A stretch of 64,000 nucleotides of DNA from Streptosporangiaceae bacterium (GCA_030041195.1 JASHOI010000557.1:1-64000); one strand, 5' to 3'. Positions 1 to 8,792 are shown, counted from the first letter of the stretch. Translations and numbers: made by a program. The notes: generated by a model from the sequence alone, not told the origin.

Positions 1-35
1 CTGCTAACCGCCCGCCGCCATGGCAGGCGCCCGTC

Positions 36-77
36 GATGTACCGATAGGCCGCATCTAACAAGCCCATCGGTACATC
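36..77. repeat. Hairpin repeat element, copy 1
   Basis: An 11-bp perfect inverted repeat (GATGTACCGAT at 36-46, ATCGGTACATC at 67-77) encloses a 20-nt loop. A second copy with the same loop length and only about four substitutions lies at 56295-56346. Nothing here codes convincingly. Function is unknown; it could be a dispersed palindromic element or a structured RNA. Confidence 0.7.
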
Positions 78-90
78 CATGGCCTGGCTG

Positions 91-190
91 GCCACCTGCC
101 ACCGACCCGACCCCCCCAGCTCCCGCACCGCAAGCCACCTGCCGCCGACCCGACCCCCAGCTGCCGCACCGCAAGCCACCTGCCGCCGAC
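91..190. repeat. C-rich tandem repeat, about 2.4 copies of 41-43 bp
   Basis: A unit starting GCCACCTGCC and ending CCGCACCGCAA is present at 91-133 and 134-174, with a partial third copy at 175-190. The strand is strongly cytosine-rich. The repeat lies between the hairpin element and the promoter of the first monooxygenase. No coding role is supported. Confidence 0.65.
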
Positions 191-230
191 CTCCGCCCCC
201 GCCGCAGTTGCCGTTGACCAGCCATGCGCT

Positions 231-253
231 TTAGGTCTAGCATTTAGACCTAA
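231..253 (+). promoter_or_regulatory. 9-5-9 inverted repeat, probable operator
   Basis: TTAGGTCTA (231-239) and TAGACCTAA (245-253) are perfect reverse complements separated by 5 nt, ending 25 nt before the monooxygenase ATG at 279. The site is AT-rich in GC-rich surroundings, as expected for a dimeric repressor operator. The cognate regulator is unknown; the nearest candidate is the GntR protein at 8026-8715. Confidence 0.5.
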
Positions 254-278
254 GAGCCGAGCGATCGGAGCGAAGTTC

Positions 279-1751
279 ATGCGGGTCGCCGTGATCGGGG
301 CCGGCTTCAGCGGGATCGCCGCGGGCGCCGCGCTGATGCGGCAGGGCATCACGGATTTCACGATTTTCGAGGCTTCACCGGGCGTCGGCGGAACGTGGTG
401 GCACAACAGGTACCCCGGCGCCGAGGTGGACCTCGAGTCGCACATCTACTCGTTCTCCTACGCGCCAGCGGACTGGAGCCGCAACTACGCCGGCCGCCGT
501 GAGCTGCAGCGCTACCTGGAGAAGGTCGTGGACGCGTTCGGCCTCCGCCGGCACGTGCTGCTGAACGAGAAGGTCGAGAGCATCACCTGGGCCGACGGCC
601 GCGGCGCATACGAGATCGTTACCGGCTCGGGCAGGCCGCACGGCCCGTTCCAGGCGGTAATCAGCGCGGTTGGCTTCCTGAGCGTGCCGCGCATCCCGGC
701 CCTGGCCCGCGAGGGGCCCGGCTTCGCGGGCGTGATCTGCCACAGCGCGGCCTGGCCGGACGACCTGGATCTGGCCGGCCGGCGGGTCGGCGTGCTCGGC
801 ACCGGATCATCGGCCGTGCAGGTGGTTGCCGAGGCCGCCACGCGCGCCGCCGAGGTCAAGGTGTTCCAGCGCGAGCCCAACTGGATGCTGCCCAAGGGCA
901 GCCGCGAGTTCAGCCCCATGGAGCGCCGGCTGAACCGCAACCCGCTCGTGCGCCGCTGGCGCCGGCTGAACCTCTACCTTCGCTACGACGCCCGGCAGGT
1001 GCGGATGAGCCACGCCAGGCGGGACGGCCGGGTCAACCGCCGCCGCGGGCAAGCGGCGGAGACGTTCCTCGCGGACTCGTTCGCCGGGCAGCCGGAGCTG
1101 CGGCGGCTGCTCACCCCGGCGTTCCCCTTTGAGGGGAAGCGGACCGTGCTGAGCGACGACTACTACCAGACGCTGCTGCAGCCGCACGTCACGCTCGTGC
1201 CGCACGGCGTGAAGGGGCTCAGCGCGACCGGCGTGATCGACGAGAACGGCGACCGGCACGACCTCGACGTGGTGGTGCTCGCCACCGGGTTCCACGCCTC
1301 CGATTACCTGGCGAAGCTGAAGGTCACCGGGCTGGGCGGGCGCGACCTGCACCGGGTGTGGGCGGGCGATCCACGGGCGTTTCTCGGGATCATGGTGCCC
1401 GGGTTCCCGAACTTCTTCATGATGTACGGGCCGAACACGAACAGCTCCCCGACGGTCTCGTTCTTCGAGGCGCAGGCCCGGTTCGCGGCGCGCGCCATCC
1501 GCCGGCTGGCCGTTCGCGGCGCGCACGACGTGCAGATTTCGCCGGTGGTGGCGAAGCTTTTCGACCGCTGGCTGCAGCGGGCACTGCGGCGCACGGTGTG
1601 GACGGAAACGGACAGCTACTTCCGGTCCGGCAGCGGCCGGATCGTGTCCCAGTGGCCGTTTCCGGTCAGCCTGTACCTGTTCCTCGCCCGGTCGGGTCGC
1701 TTCGCGCTCCGCTACCGCGGCCGCCGTCTCACTGAGGGGAGGCCACGCTGA
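279..1751 (+). CDS. FAD-dependent Baeyer-Villiger-type monooxygenase
   Basis: This 490-residue protein is a type I flavin monooxygenase predicted to oxygenate a ketone or other small organic substrate with NADPH and O2. The FAD Rossmann motif GAGFSG is at residues 7-12, followed by the GGTWWHNRYPG segment. A second nucleotide-binding motif, GTGSSA, lies near residue 174. The sequence FAGVICHSAAWP matches the BVMO fingerprint FxGxxxH[TS]xxWP apart from small changes, and an ATGF motif lies near residue 335. The ATG follows a weak ribosome site (gcgatcggagcg). The stop overlaps the next start (TGATG), so it is translationally coupled to the SDR. The substrate is unknown, and N-hydroxylation is an alternative to Baeyer-Villiger oxidation. 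Confidence 0.85.
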   Translation: MRVAVIGAGFSGIAAGAALMRQGITDFTIFEASPGVGGTWWHNRYPGAEVDLESHIYSFSYAPADWSRNYAGRRELQRYLEKVVDAFGLRRHVLLNEKVESITWADGRGAYEIVTGSGRPHGPFQAVISAVGFLSVPRIPALAREGPGFAGVICHSAAWPDDLDLAGRRVGVLGTGSSAVQVVAEAATRAAEVKVFQREPNWMLPKGSREFSPMERRLNRNPLVRRWRRLNLYLRYDARQVRMSHARRDGRVNRRRGQAAETFLADSFAGQPELRRLLTPAFPFEGKRTVLSDDYYQTLLQPHVTLVPHGVKGLSATGVIDENGDRHDLDVVVLATGFHASDYLAKLKVTGLGGRDLHRVWAGDPRAFLGIMVPGFPNFFMMYGPNTNSSPTVSFFEAQARFAARAIRRLAVRGAHDVQISPVVAKLFDRWLQRALRRTVWTETDSYFRSGSGRIVSQWPFPVSLYLFLARSGRFALRYRGRRLTEGRPR

Positions 1752-2473
1752 TGGGGCAGATGGTGGTTACCGGGGGCGCGGGCGTTATCGGGCTGGCGAT
1801 CTGCCGGCGGCTGCGGGACGCGGGGTCGACGGCGGTCGCGATGGACCTCGCGCCACAGATCGGGTTGCTGGACTGGGATGCCCCCGGGAACCAGGGCATC
1901 CGGGCGGTCGAGGGTGACGTGACGTCCCGGGCCAGCGTCGAGGCGGCCGCCGCAGCGCTCGGCGACGAGCCGTTGACCGGCCTGGTGAATTGCGCCGGGG
2001 TGCTGCGGGACACGTTCCTGGGCAAGGTCGGCGACGCCAACATGGAGCTGATGTTCCAGGTCAACGTCGCCGGCATGGCGCGGGTGACCGACGTGCTGGC
2101 CCCGCTGCTGGCCGACGGGTCGGCGATCGTCAACATCGGTTCGCTCACCGGCCGGATCGCCAGGTTCGTCGGCGCGTCGGTGTACGGCGCGACCAAGGCC
2201 GGCGTCGCCGCGTACACCGGCTACCTGGCCGAGGAGCTTGCCCCGCGGGGGATCCGGGTCAACTGCATCGCCCCCGGCGTGATCCGCGCCCCGATGAGCC
2301 CGTCCATGGCCGCGGTGTCCGGCGGCGAGGAGGCCTCGGCCGCGCACACCATGCTCGGCCGGATCGGCGAGCCGGAGGAGGTCGCCGAGGTGGCCGAGTT
2401 CCTGCTGTCGCCGCGCGCCTCCTACATCACCGCCCAGACGATCCTGGTCGACGGGGGGTTCGTGGCCCGATGA
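1751..2473 (+). CDS. SDR-family NAD(P)-dependent oxidoreductase
   Basis: This 240-residue classical short-chain dehydrogenase/reductase has the cofactor motif TGGAGVIG at residues 7-14, NCAG near residue 80, a catalytic Ser in GSLTG and the YGATK Tyr-Lys pair near 155-160. It ends with the usual LVDGGF segment. It overlaps the monooxygenase stop by one base and the next gene by four (ATGA). The operon order suggests that it oxidises an alcohol or reduces a ketone in the same pathway as the monooxygenase. The substrate cannot be read from sequence. Confidence 0.87.
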   Translation: MGQMVVTGGAGVIGLAICRRLRDAGSTAVAMDLAPQIGLLDWDAPGNQGIRAVEGDVTSRASVEAAAAALGDEPLTGLVNCAGVLRDTFLGKVGDANMELMFQVNVAGMARVTDVLAPLLADGSAIVNIGSLTGRIARFVGASVYGATKAGVAAYTGYLAEELAPRGIRVNCIAPGVIRAPMSPSMAAVSGGEEASAAHTMLGRIGEPEEVAEVAEFLLSPRASYITAQTILVDGGFVAR

Positions 2474-3708
2474 GCACGCTCAGCGAGGCCAACGCGGAGG
2501 CCGTGCGGCGGCTGTGCGCCGCCGACCCGGTGGTGGTCGACGTCGGCCTGGCCATCGACGTGATGCCCGGCTACGCCAAGAACCTCATCCTCACCTCGGG
2601 CGCTCCGCTGCCGTGGCCCAGCTACGTTGGCGGGCAGCGGGAGGCGATCATCGGCGGGGCGCTGTTCGAAGGCCTGGCGGCCACTCGCGAGGAGGCCATC
2701 GCGGCCCTGGATTCCGGCGCGATCACCGTGGGCGGCTGCCACGACTACGGCGCGGTCGGCTCGCTGGCCGGGATCTACACCGCGTCCATGCCGGTGTTCG
2801 TGGTCCGGGACGCGGCGGGTGGCAACACGGGGTTCTGCAACTTCTACGAGGGCAAGGATCCGCGGCGGCTCAACTACGGCTGCTACGACGCGGGCGTGCA
2901 CGAGCGGCTGCTGCACGTCAACACCGTCTACGCGCCGGTGGTCGGGGAGGCGATCCGCCGCACCGGCGGCGTCGCGCTCAAGCCGCTCATCGCCAGGGGC
3001 CTGCGGATGGGCGACGAGTGCCACAGCCGCAACGCCGCCTCGACGCTGCTGCTGTGCCGCGAACTCCTCGGCGCCGCGCTGGACATGGCCGACCACCGGG
3101 TCCGCGAGACGTTCCTGCACATCGCCGAGAACGACTACTTCTTCCTGCGGCTGTCGATGGCCGCGGCCAAGGTCACCGCGGACTCGATCGCCGGGCTGGC
3201 GGGTTCCAGCGTCGTGTCCGCGATGGCGTTCAGCTGCCGCGAGTTCGCGATCCGGGTCAGCGGGCTCGGCGACGAGTGGTTCCGCGGGCCCACCCCGGTC
3301 ACCGAGGGCCGCCTGTTCCCCGGGCACGACGAGTCCGAGATCACCTGGATGGGCGGGGAGAGCCCGATCACCGAGACCATCGGGCTCGGCGGGTTCGCGC
3401 AGGCCTGCGCGCTGTCACTGCAGGAGTACCAGGGCGGCTCCCCGGAGGTGATGATCCGGCGCAACGAGGAGATGTACCAGATCACCGCCGGGGAGAACAC
3501 CGTGTTCAAGATCCCGCTGTTCGGGTTCCGCGGCACCCCGACCGGGGTCGACATCTTCAAGGTGCTGGACACCGGCGTGCTGCCGGTCATGGATGTCGGC
3601 CTGGCCGGCCGCGACGGAGGCCAGATCGGCGCCGGGGTCATCCGCGCGCCGCTGGAGTGCTTCGAACGGGCCGCAGCCCGCTGGACGGAGGTTCATCCAG
3701 CGAGCTGA
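2470..3708 (+). CDS. DUF1116 (AllG/YlbE-like) protein
   Basis: This 412-residue protein starts at an ATG overlapping the SDR stop (ATGA) and resembles the DUF1116 family. Family features visible are a Gly-rich N-terminal segment (GAITVGGCHDYGAVG), the CHSRNAAST stretch and a long conserved C-terminal half. In enterobacteria the DUF1116 protein YlbE/AllG is one subunit of oxamate carbamoyltransferase with FdrA (AllF) and a DUF2877 protein (AllH). Neither partner is present nearby, so that reaction cannot be assumed. Here the gene is the third in a monooxygenase-SDR operon. The role is unknown; an acyl or carbamoyl transfer or lyase-type step is only speculation. Confidence 0.75.
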   Translation: MSTLSEANAEAVRRLCAADPVVVDVGLAIDVMPGYAKNLILTSGAPLPWPSYVGGQREAIIGGALFEGLAATREEAIAALDSGAITVGGCHDYGAVGSLAGIYTASMPVFVVRDAAGGNTGFCNFYEGKDPRRLNYGCYDAGVHERLLHVNTVYAPVVGEAIRRTGGVALKPLIARGLRMGDECHSRNAASTLLLCRELLGAALDMADHRVRETFLHIAENDYFFLRLSMAAAKVTADSIAGLAGSSVVSAMAFSCREFAIRVSGLGDEWFRGPTPVTEGRLFPGHDESEITWMGGESPITETIGLGGFAQACALSLQEYQGGSPEVMIRRNEEMYQITAGENTVFKIPLFGFRGTPTGVDIFKVLDTGVLPVMDVGLAGRDGGQIGAGVIRAPLECFERAAARWTEVHPAS

Positions 3709-3728
3709 CGGCCCGCCCGCCCGGGGGC

Positions 3729-5270
3729 TCAGTTGATGCCGGAGTTCACCATCCGGCCGAGGATGTCGTACTTCTCGGGGTTGCGCTTGCGCAGCACCAG
3801 CGCCAGGCCGACCCCGATGGCCAGCCAGGCCAGGCACAGCCAGGGGATGATGTTGACCCAGATGATCGAGCCGCCGATCTTGGGCAGGTTCGCCCACAGC
3901 AGCCACAGCACCACGACCATGGCCACGATCGACAGCACCGGAATGATCTCGGTGGTCCACAGGTTCCGCTCGGCCCGGTACTCGGGCTTGCGGAAGTGCA
4001 AGATCGTCGCCACCGAGGACAGGGTCTGGTTCACCAGCACGGAGAACGTGGCCACGATCGCGAACCAGCCGAACAGCTCGTAGTACGGCGCGTTGGCGAA
4101 GCTGGCGAAGTTCTGCGCGGACTTGCTCGCGTACCAGATGACCAGGAACAGCACCATCAGGACCGCCACGATCAGTGAGGTCAGCGCGTTGGCCACGTGC
4201 GGGCTCTTCCACTTCTCGTGGGTGCGGCCCAGGCTGGGGTGGAAGATCTTCTCCCGCCCGATCACGTACAGGTAGCGCGACGTCGTGTTGTGGAACGACA
4301 GCGCGCAGGCGAACGACGAGGTGAGGATCAGCCACTCCATCACGTCGGTCACCCACACGGCGGCGAACTTGCTGGTGACGCCGTAGTAGAAGTTGCCGCC
4401 GTTGGTCGCCGCCTCGTGCACCGCGTCGTGCAGGCCCCATCCGGTGACCACCGCCCACGAGCACAGCATGAAGAACAGGCCACCGCCGATCACGCAGATG
4501 AACAGCGCCTGCGCCCCGATCTTGCGCGGGTTCTTCGACTCCTCGGCGTAGTTCGGGATCGTCTCGAAGCCGACCCACGACCACACCGCGAAGAAGATGC
4601 CGACGCCGGGGGCCAGGCCCTTGAACGCGTTGACCGGGTTGATCGGGGCGGCCGAAACGCCGGTCGGGCCGCCGCCGTGCGCGAACACCGCCACGACCAT
4701 GATCGTGAGGACGACGATCTCGAGGATCAGCGCGATCCCGAGCACCTTGGAACTCAGCCGGATGTCGTAGTGGCCGAGGATCAGGTTGAGCACCAGCGCG
4801 CCGAACGCCAGATACGGCCAGGGGACGCCGAAATGGAAGAACTGCTGGATCGTGATGTTGCCGAAGTAGCCGAACGCTCCGTACAGCGAGCCCTCGACGA
4901 ACGCATAGGCGAACACCGACAGCCACCCGGCGCCCATCCCCAGCGGCCGGCCCAGCCCGTGGCTGATGAACGAATAGAATCCACCCGAGGAGGGGACACT
5001 CCGCATCATCTTCACGTAGCCGACCGAGAACAGGACCAGCATGACGATGCCGACCCAGAACCCGGCCGGCGCTCCGATCCCGTTGCCGATCCCCACCGCG
5101 ATCGGCACGTTGCCGAGCTGCCCGGTGAGCGGCGACATCGCGGCGAACGAGATGAACAGCACCCCGCCCAGGCCGACGGCCTTCCCGCGCAGCTTGTGGA
5201 TATCCTGGCGATCGGAGATATCCAGCGTCGCTGTGGCGGTCTGCGCCTCACCGGAACCCAATGTGTCCAT
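3729..5270 (-). CDS. APC-superfamily amino acid/amine permease
   Basis: This 513-residue integral membrane protein belongs to the amino acid-polyamine-organocation superfamily. About 12 hydrophobic helices are visible, beginning with LGGVLFISFAAMSPLTG (TM1, with the unwound substrate-binding segment) and VPSSGGFYSFISHGLG (TM2-3 loop). The ATG at 5270 has a clear Shine-Dalgarno (GGGAGG) 4 nt upstream. It is convergent with the DUF1116 gene, 20 nt away, so the two are not co-transcribed. A nitrogenous substrate such as an amino acid or amine is likely, and co-location with monooxygenases and SDRs suggests uptake for catabolism. Confidence 0.88.
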   Translation of the reverse strand: MDTLGSGEAQTATATLDISDRQDIHKLRGKAVGLGGVLFISFAAMSPLTGQLGNVPIAVGIGNGIGAPAGFWVGIVMLVLFSVGYVKMMRSVPSSGGFYSFISHGLGRPLGMGAGWLSVFAYAFVEGSLYGAFGYFGNITIQQFFHFGVPWPYLAFGALVLNLILGHYDIRLSSKVLGIALILEIVVLTIMVVAVFAHGGGPTGVSAAPINPVNAFKGLAPGVGIFFAVWSWVGFETIPNYAEESKNPRKIGAQALFICVIGGGLFFMLCSWAVVTGWGLHDAVHEAATNGGNFYYGVTSKFAAVWVTDVMEWLILTSSFACALSFHNTTSRYLYVIGREKIFHPSLGRTHEKWKSPHVANALTSLIVAVLMVLFLVIWYASKSAQNFASFANAPYYELFGWFAIVATFSVLVNQTLSSVATILHFRKPEYRAERNLWTTEIIPVLSIVAMVVVLWLLWANLPKIGGSIIWVNIIPWLCLAWLAIGVGLALVLRKRNPEKYDILGRMVNSGIN

Positions 5271-5390
5271 CTATCCTCCCGTCCTGCCACGCCGTCACGG
5301 ACGTGGCCTCACGACAAGAATGCGGTCAACCGCTCCGGTGCGATCGCCATGGTTCTGACCCGCAGGCACGTGTCAGCAGGCCACCCATTG

Positions 5391-5417
5391 TGGTCTATTT
5401 AGCGAACCATAAGACCA
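5391..5417. promoter_or_regulatory. Inverted repeat upstream of APC permease
   Basis: TGGTCT (5391-5396) and AGACCA (5412-5417) are reverse complements separated by 15 nt in an AT-rich stretch between the permease start (5270) and the end of the converging SDR (5546). The half-sites resemble those of GntR/FadR-type operators, but the spacing is much wider. This is a weak call. Confidence 0.25.
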
Positions 5418-5545
5418 TTGCGAACCGGCTGTCAACGGTTAACAGGCTGCTGATTACAACTGTGACCAGTCCGTTTCCGGCGCTGCCCGGCTTCGGCGAC
5501 ATGCACCCGACCAGAGCTGAGCGGACCGTCACGGCGGCGCCACGC

Positions 5546-6292
5546 TCAGTGCGGATCGAGCGCGGTCACGTACGCCGCCGAGATGCCGCCATCGACCAGG
5601 AACTCCGTTGCGTTGATGTAGGAGGACGCGTCGCTGGCCAGGAAGGCGACGGCCTCGGCGACCTCCCTGGCCCGCGCGAACCGGCCGGATGGCACGTGGA
5701 CCAGCCGGCGCGCTTCCTCCGTGGCGTCGAACAGCGTCCGGAGCAGCGGGGTGTCCACCGGGCCGGGGCACAGCGCGTTGACCCGCACCCCGCGCTTGGC
5801 GAACTCGACCCCCAGCTCCCGGGACATGGCCAGGACACCGCCCTTGGAAGCGGTGTAGGCAATCTGTGACGCCGCCGAGCCGAGCCTGGCCACCAGCGAC
5901 GACGTGTTGATCACGGACCCGCCGCCGCCCTCGAGCAGGTACGGAATGCCGTGCTTGCAGCAGAGAAAGATGCTGGTCAGGTTGACCTCGATGACCCGGT
6001 TCCAGGTCGCGAGGTCGGTGTCGAGCACCGACCCGTCCTGCGGAAGGGCGATGCCCGCGTTGTTGAACAGGACGTCGATGCGCCCGAACCGCTCGGCCAC
6101 CGCGCGGTACGTCGCGGCGACCTGATCCGCGTCGGTCAGATCCGCCGAGACGAAGAACGCGGCGTCTGCCTCGCCCTTCACGTCAACGCCGGTGACGACC
6201 GCGCCTTCCCTGGCGAGGACGGCCACGGTCTCGCGGCCAATCACGCCGGCCGCGCCCGTCACCACGCAGACCTTTCCGTCCAGCATGCCCAC
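5546..6292 (-). CDS. SDR-family oxidoreductase
   Basis: This 248-residue classical SDR has TGAAGVIG at residues 12-19, NNAG near residue 91, catalytic Ser in NTSSLV, YTASK near 155-159 and PGPVDTPLL after the active site. The GTG at 6292 follows the upstream monooxygenase stop directly and has AGGAG about 7 nt upstream. An ATG two codons later is an alternative. It is the distal gene of a GntR-monooxygenase-SDR operon and mirrors the SDR at 1751-2473. It probably handles the alcohol/ketone step next to the oxygenase. Confidence 0.87.
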   Translation of the reverse strand: MGMLDGKVCVVTGAAGVIGRETVAVLAREGAVVTGVDVKGEADAAFFVSADLTDADQVAATYRAVAERFGRIDVLFNNAGIALPQDGSVLDTDLATWNRVIEVNLTSIFLCCKHGIPYLLEGGGGSVINTSSLVARLGSAASQIAYTASKGGVLAMSRELGVEFAKRGVRVNALCPGPVDTPLLRTLFDATEEARRLVHVPSGRFARAREVAEAVAFLASDASSYINATEFLVDGGISAAYVTALDPH

Positions 6293-7927
6293 CTAGCGCT
6301 CCTTCCCCAGGACGAATCCTTCGTACCCGCGCTCGACGATCGCCTCGCACTCCCGCCGGTACGTCCCGCATCCTCCGACGTAGGGCATGAACACCCTCGG
6401 CTTTCCCGGGATGTTGGCGCCGGCGTACCAGGACGATGCCCGCGGGTACAGCGTCGCGCCGGCCAGCTCGCTGACGTGCCGCCCCCAGGCGTCCTCGGCG
6501 CCGGGCGACGCCTCGATGCGATCGATCCCCCGGTTGGCGAGGTGCCCGAGGCAGCCGGCGATCCAGTCGACGTGCTGCTCGATCGAGACGACCATGTTGC
6601 TCAGCACCCCCGGGCTGCCGGGACCCGTGATCATGAACAGGTTAGGGAAGTCCGCCACGCACAGGCCGAAGTAGGTGCTCGGTCCCCGCGACCATTTCCC
6701 GGCCAGAGACCGGCCGTTACGCCCCCGGATGTCGATCTCGAGCAGCGCGCCGGTAATGGCGTCGAACCCGATCGCGAACACGATCGCATCGAGCCCGTAC
6801 TCGCCGCCGGTCGTTGCCAGGCCGCCGGGCGTGACGTGCGTGATCGGCCTGGAGCGCACGTCGACGAGGCGCACGTTGTCGCGGTTGTAGGTCTCGAAGT
6901 AGCCGATGTCCACGCAGGTGCGCTTGGTGCCGATGTGGTGCGACGGGCACAAGGCCTCGGCCGCAGCGGGGTCGCGCACGATCTGGCGGATCTTCTCCCG
7001 GGCGAAATCCTGCGCGGTCCGGTTGGCCCGCTCGTCGGTGAAGAAGTCGGTGAACGCGTATGAGAGCGCGTTGATGCCGCCGCGCTGCCATCCCGCCTCG
7101 TACATCCGCCGGCGTTCCTCCGCCGTGACCTCGAGCGCCGACCGCTCCGGCGCGGCCACCGGCACGCCGGCGCCCGACCACTCGGCGGCCCGGCGCCGCT
7201 CGCGGTAGCCGCGCACGACCGCGCGCAGCTCGGCTCGCGGCAGCGGCCGGTTCTGCGCGGGCATCGAGTAGTTCGGCGTCCGCTGGAACACGTGCACGCT
7301 GGCCGCCTGGTCCGCGATCCGAGGCAGCGCCTGGATGGCGGTGGACCCGGTCCCGACGATCCCGACCCGCTTGCCGCCGAAGTCGGCCCCGCCGGCCGGC
7401 CAGCGGGCGGTGTGGTACCACTCGCCGCGGAAGCTCTCGAGACCGGCGAGGTCCGGGCGCTTCACCGAGGACAGGTTGCCCACGGCCAGCACGCAGTGCC
7501 GGGCCGAGACCACCTCGCCGGCGTCGGTGGACACGAGCCACCGGTTGCCCGGCTCGTCGTAGTGCATCGACGTGACCTGGGTGCCGAGCTGGATGTCGCG
7601 GCGCAGCGCGAACCGGTCGGCGACGTGGTGCAGGTAGCGCAGGATCTCCGGCTGGGTGGCGTACCGCTCGGTCCACTCCCACTCGGCGAGGAGCTCACCG
7701 GAGAACGAGTAGCAGTAGTCGACGCTCTCGATGTCGCACCGGGCGCCCGGGTAGCGGTTCCAGAACCACCTGCCGCCGACGTCGGCTCCCCGCTCGAACA
7801 CCCGGGCGCGCAGCCCGAGCCCGCGCAGCCGGTAGAGCATGTACAGGCCGGCGAACCCGGCCCCCACCACGGCCACGTCGACGTCGACCGCGGCGCTCGG
7901 TCGTGCAGCAGCTGGCGATTGGTCCAC
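6293..7927 (-). CDS. Type I Baeyer-Villiger monooxygenase (FAD/NADPH)
   Basis: This 544-residue flavoprotein has FAD motif GAGFAG near residue 23, GGRWFWNRYPGARCD, the intact BVMO fingerprint FRGEWYHTARWP, a second Rossmann motif GTGSTA and a C-terminal MITGPGSPGVLSN stretch. The same frame is open far upstream, but homology begins around VDVAVVGAGFAG. I therefore chose the GTG at 7927, which has AAGG about 10 nt upstream. The enzyme should convert a cyclic or linear ketone to an ester or lactone. It abuts the SDR and lies 98 nt after the GntR gene, which probably controls it. Confidence 0.87.
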   Translation of the reverse strand: MDQSPAAARPSAAVDVDVAVVGAGFAGLYMLYRLRGLGLRARVFERGADVGGRWFWNRYPGARCDIESVDYCYSFSGELLAEWEWTERYATQPEILRYLHHVADRFALRRDIQLGTQVTSMHYDEPGNRWLVSTDAGEVVSARHCVLAVGNLSSVKRPDLAGLESFRGEWYHTARWPAGGADFGGKRVGIVGTGSTAIQALPRIADQAASVHVFQRTPNYSMPAQNRPLPRAELRAVVRGYRERRRAAEWSGAGVPVAAPERSALEVTAEERRRMYEAGWQRGGINALSYAFTDFFTDERANRTAQDFAREKIRQIVRDPAAAEALCPSHHIGTKRTCVDIGYFETYNRDNVRLVDVRSRPITHVTPGGLATTGGEYGLDAIVFAIGFDAITGALLEIDIRGRNGRSLAGKWSRGPSTYFGLCVADFPNLFMITGPGSPGVLSNMVVSIEQHVDWIAGCLGHLANRGIDRIEASPGAEDAWGRHVSELAGATLYPRASSWYAGANIPGKPRVFMPYVGGCGTYRRECEAIVERGYEGFVLGKER

Positions 7928-8025
7928 ACTCCATACCTTAAGGCTAGGCTGGCGCGGGCCACCGCAGGAGGTCAGCAGGGCGTCGCGCCAGTCCGCCGCG
8001 CGCTGTGCCGGGAGGCGCGGGCGCG

Positions 8026-8715
8026 CTAGCGCAGGCTGCGCCGCAGGTCGCGGCGCGCGGCCTCGAGGTGCTCGACCGCCGCCTTCTGCGCCGCGTCCGG
8101 GTCGCGATCGGCAATGGCGTCGAGGATGTGCTTGTGGTGCCGGTTCGCGTTCGTGAAGACGTGGGTGATCAGGAGGTCGATCGGCACCCACATGGCCGCC
8201 CGCGCGTCCTCGATGGCCTGGCGCATGAGCTTGTTCCGCGCCGCGTCGGCAATCGCCAGGTGGAAGGCGTTGTCCGCGGCGCGGAACCGCCGGGTCTCGC
8301 GGTCGGAGCGCATGACCTCGTAGGCATCCCGCAAGATGGCCAGATCCTTGTCGGTGCGCCGATCTGCGGCCAGCCGGGCCGCGGCGCCCTCCACCGCGAC
8401 GCGGTAGTCGAAGGTCTCCTCGATCTCGGGAAGCTTCTCGGTCAGCAGCGGACGGATCCGCTCCTCGTTCTCTGCCTGGTCGAGGACGAGGATGCCGCCG
8501 CTTGCCCCGCGCCTGCTGACGACGTACCCCTCGCCTTCCAGGACGCGGATGGCCTCGCGCACGGTGGTACGGGACACGCCGAGCTGCTGCGCCAGCGTCC
8601 GCTCCGGTGGCAGTTTGTCGCCGGGAAGGTAGGAGCCGATGTGGATGGCTCGCCGTATCCGCTCGGTGACGACCTCGTAGGCTGCGGCGAAGTCGATGGG
8701 TTCGATGCTGGTCAC
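8026..8715 (-). CDS. GntR-family regulator, FCD (FadR) subfamily
   Basis: This 229-residue transcription factor has an N-terminal winged helix (residues about 10-75, with LPPERTLAQQLGVSRTTVREAIRVLEGEGYV). The C-terminal all-helical FCD domain contains the metal/ligand histidines in DNAFHLAIADAA and HHKHILDAI. FCD regulators usually bind an organic acid and repress a catabolic operon. It is the first gene of the GntR-monooxygenase-SDR set. A palindrome at 8772-8792, about 57 nt upstream of its ATG, is a plausible autoregulatory operator. Confidence 0.88.
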   Translation of the reverse strand: MTSIEPIDFAAAYEVVTERIRRAIHIGSYLPGDKLPPERTLAQQLGVSRTTVREAIRVLEGEGYVVSRRGASGGILVLDQAENEERIRPLLTEKLPEIEETFDYRVAVEGAAARLAADRRTDKDLAILRDAYEVMRSDRETRRFRAADNAFHLAIADAARNKLMRQAIEDARAAMWVPIDLLITHVFTNANRHHKHILDAIADRDPDAAQKAAVEHLEAARRDLRRSLR

Positions 8716-8771
8716 TGCGCTCGTCCACCCGCTTTCGACTCGCCACCTCGCGGCCGGGCTGAACCGCGACG

Positions 8772-8792
8772 GTGCTTCGTTCTACGAAGTAC
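8772..8792. promoter_or_regulatory. Palindromic operator candidate for GntR
   Basis: GTGCTTCGT (8772-8780) and ACGAAGTAC (8784-8792) pair at eight of nine positions around a 3-nt centre. The site lies just upstream of the GntR start at 8715 and fits an autoregulatory dimer site. Confidence 0.45.

Noticed and set aside
91..190. CRISPR-like array
   Set aside because: The repeats are contiguous with no unique spacers, and there are no cas genes.
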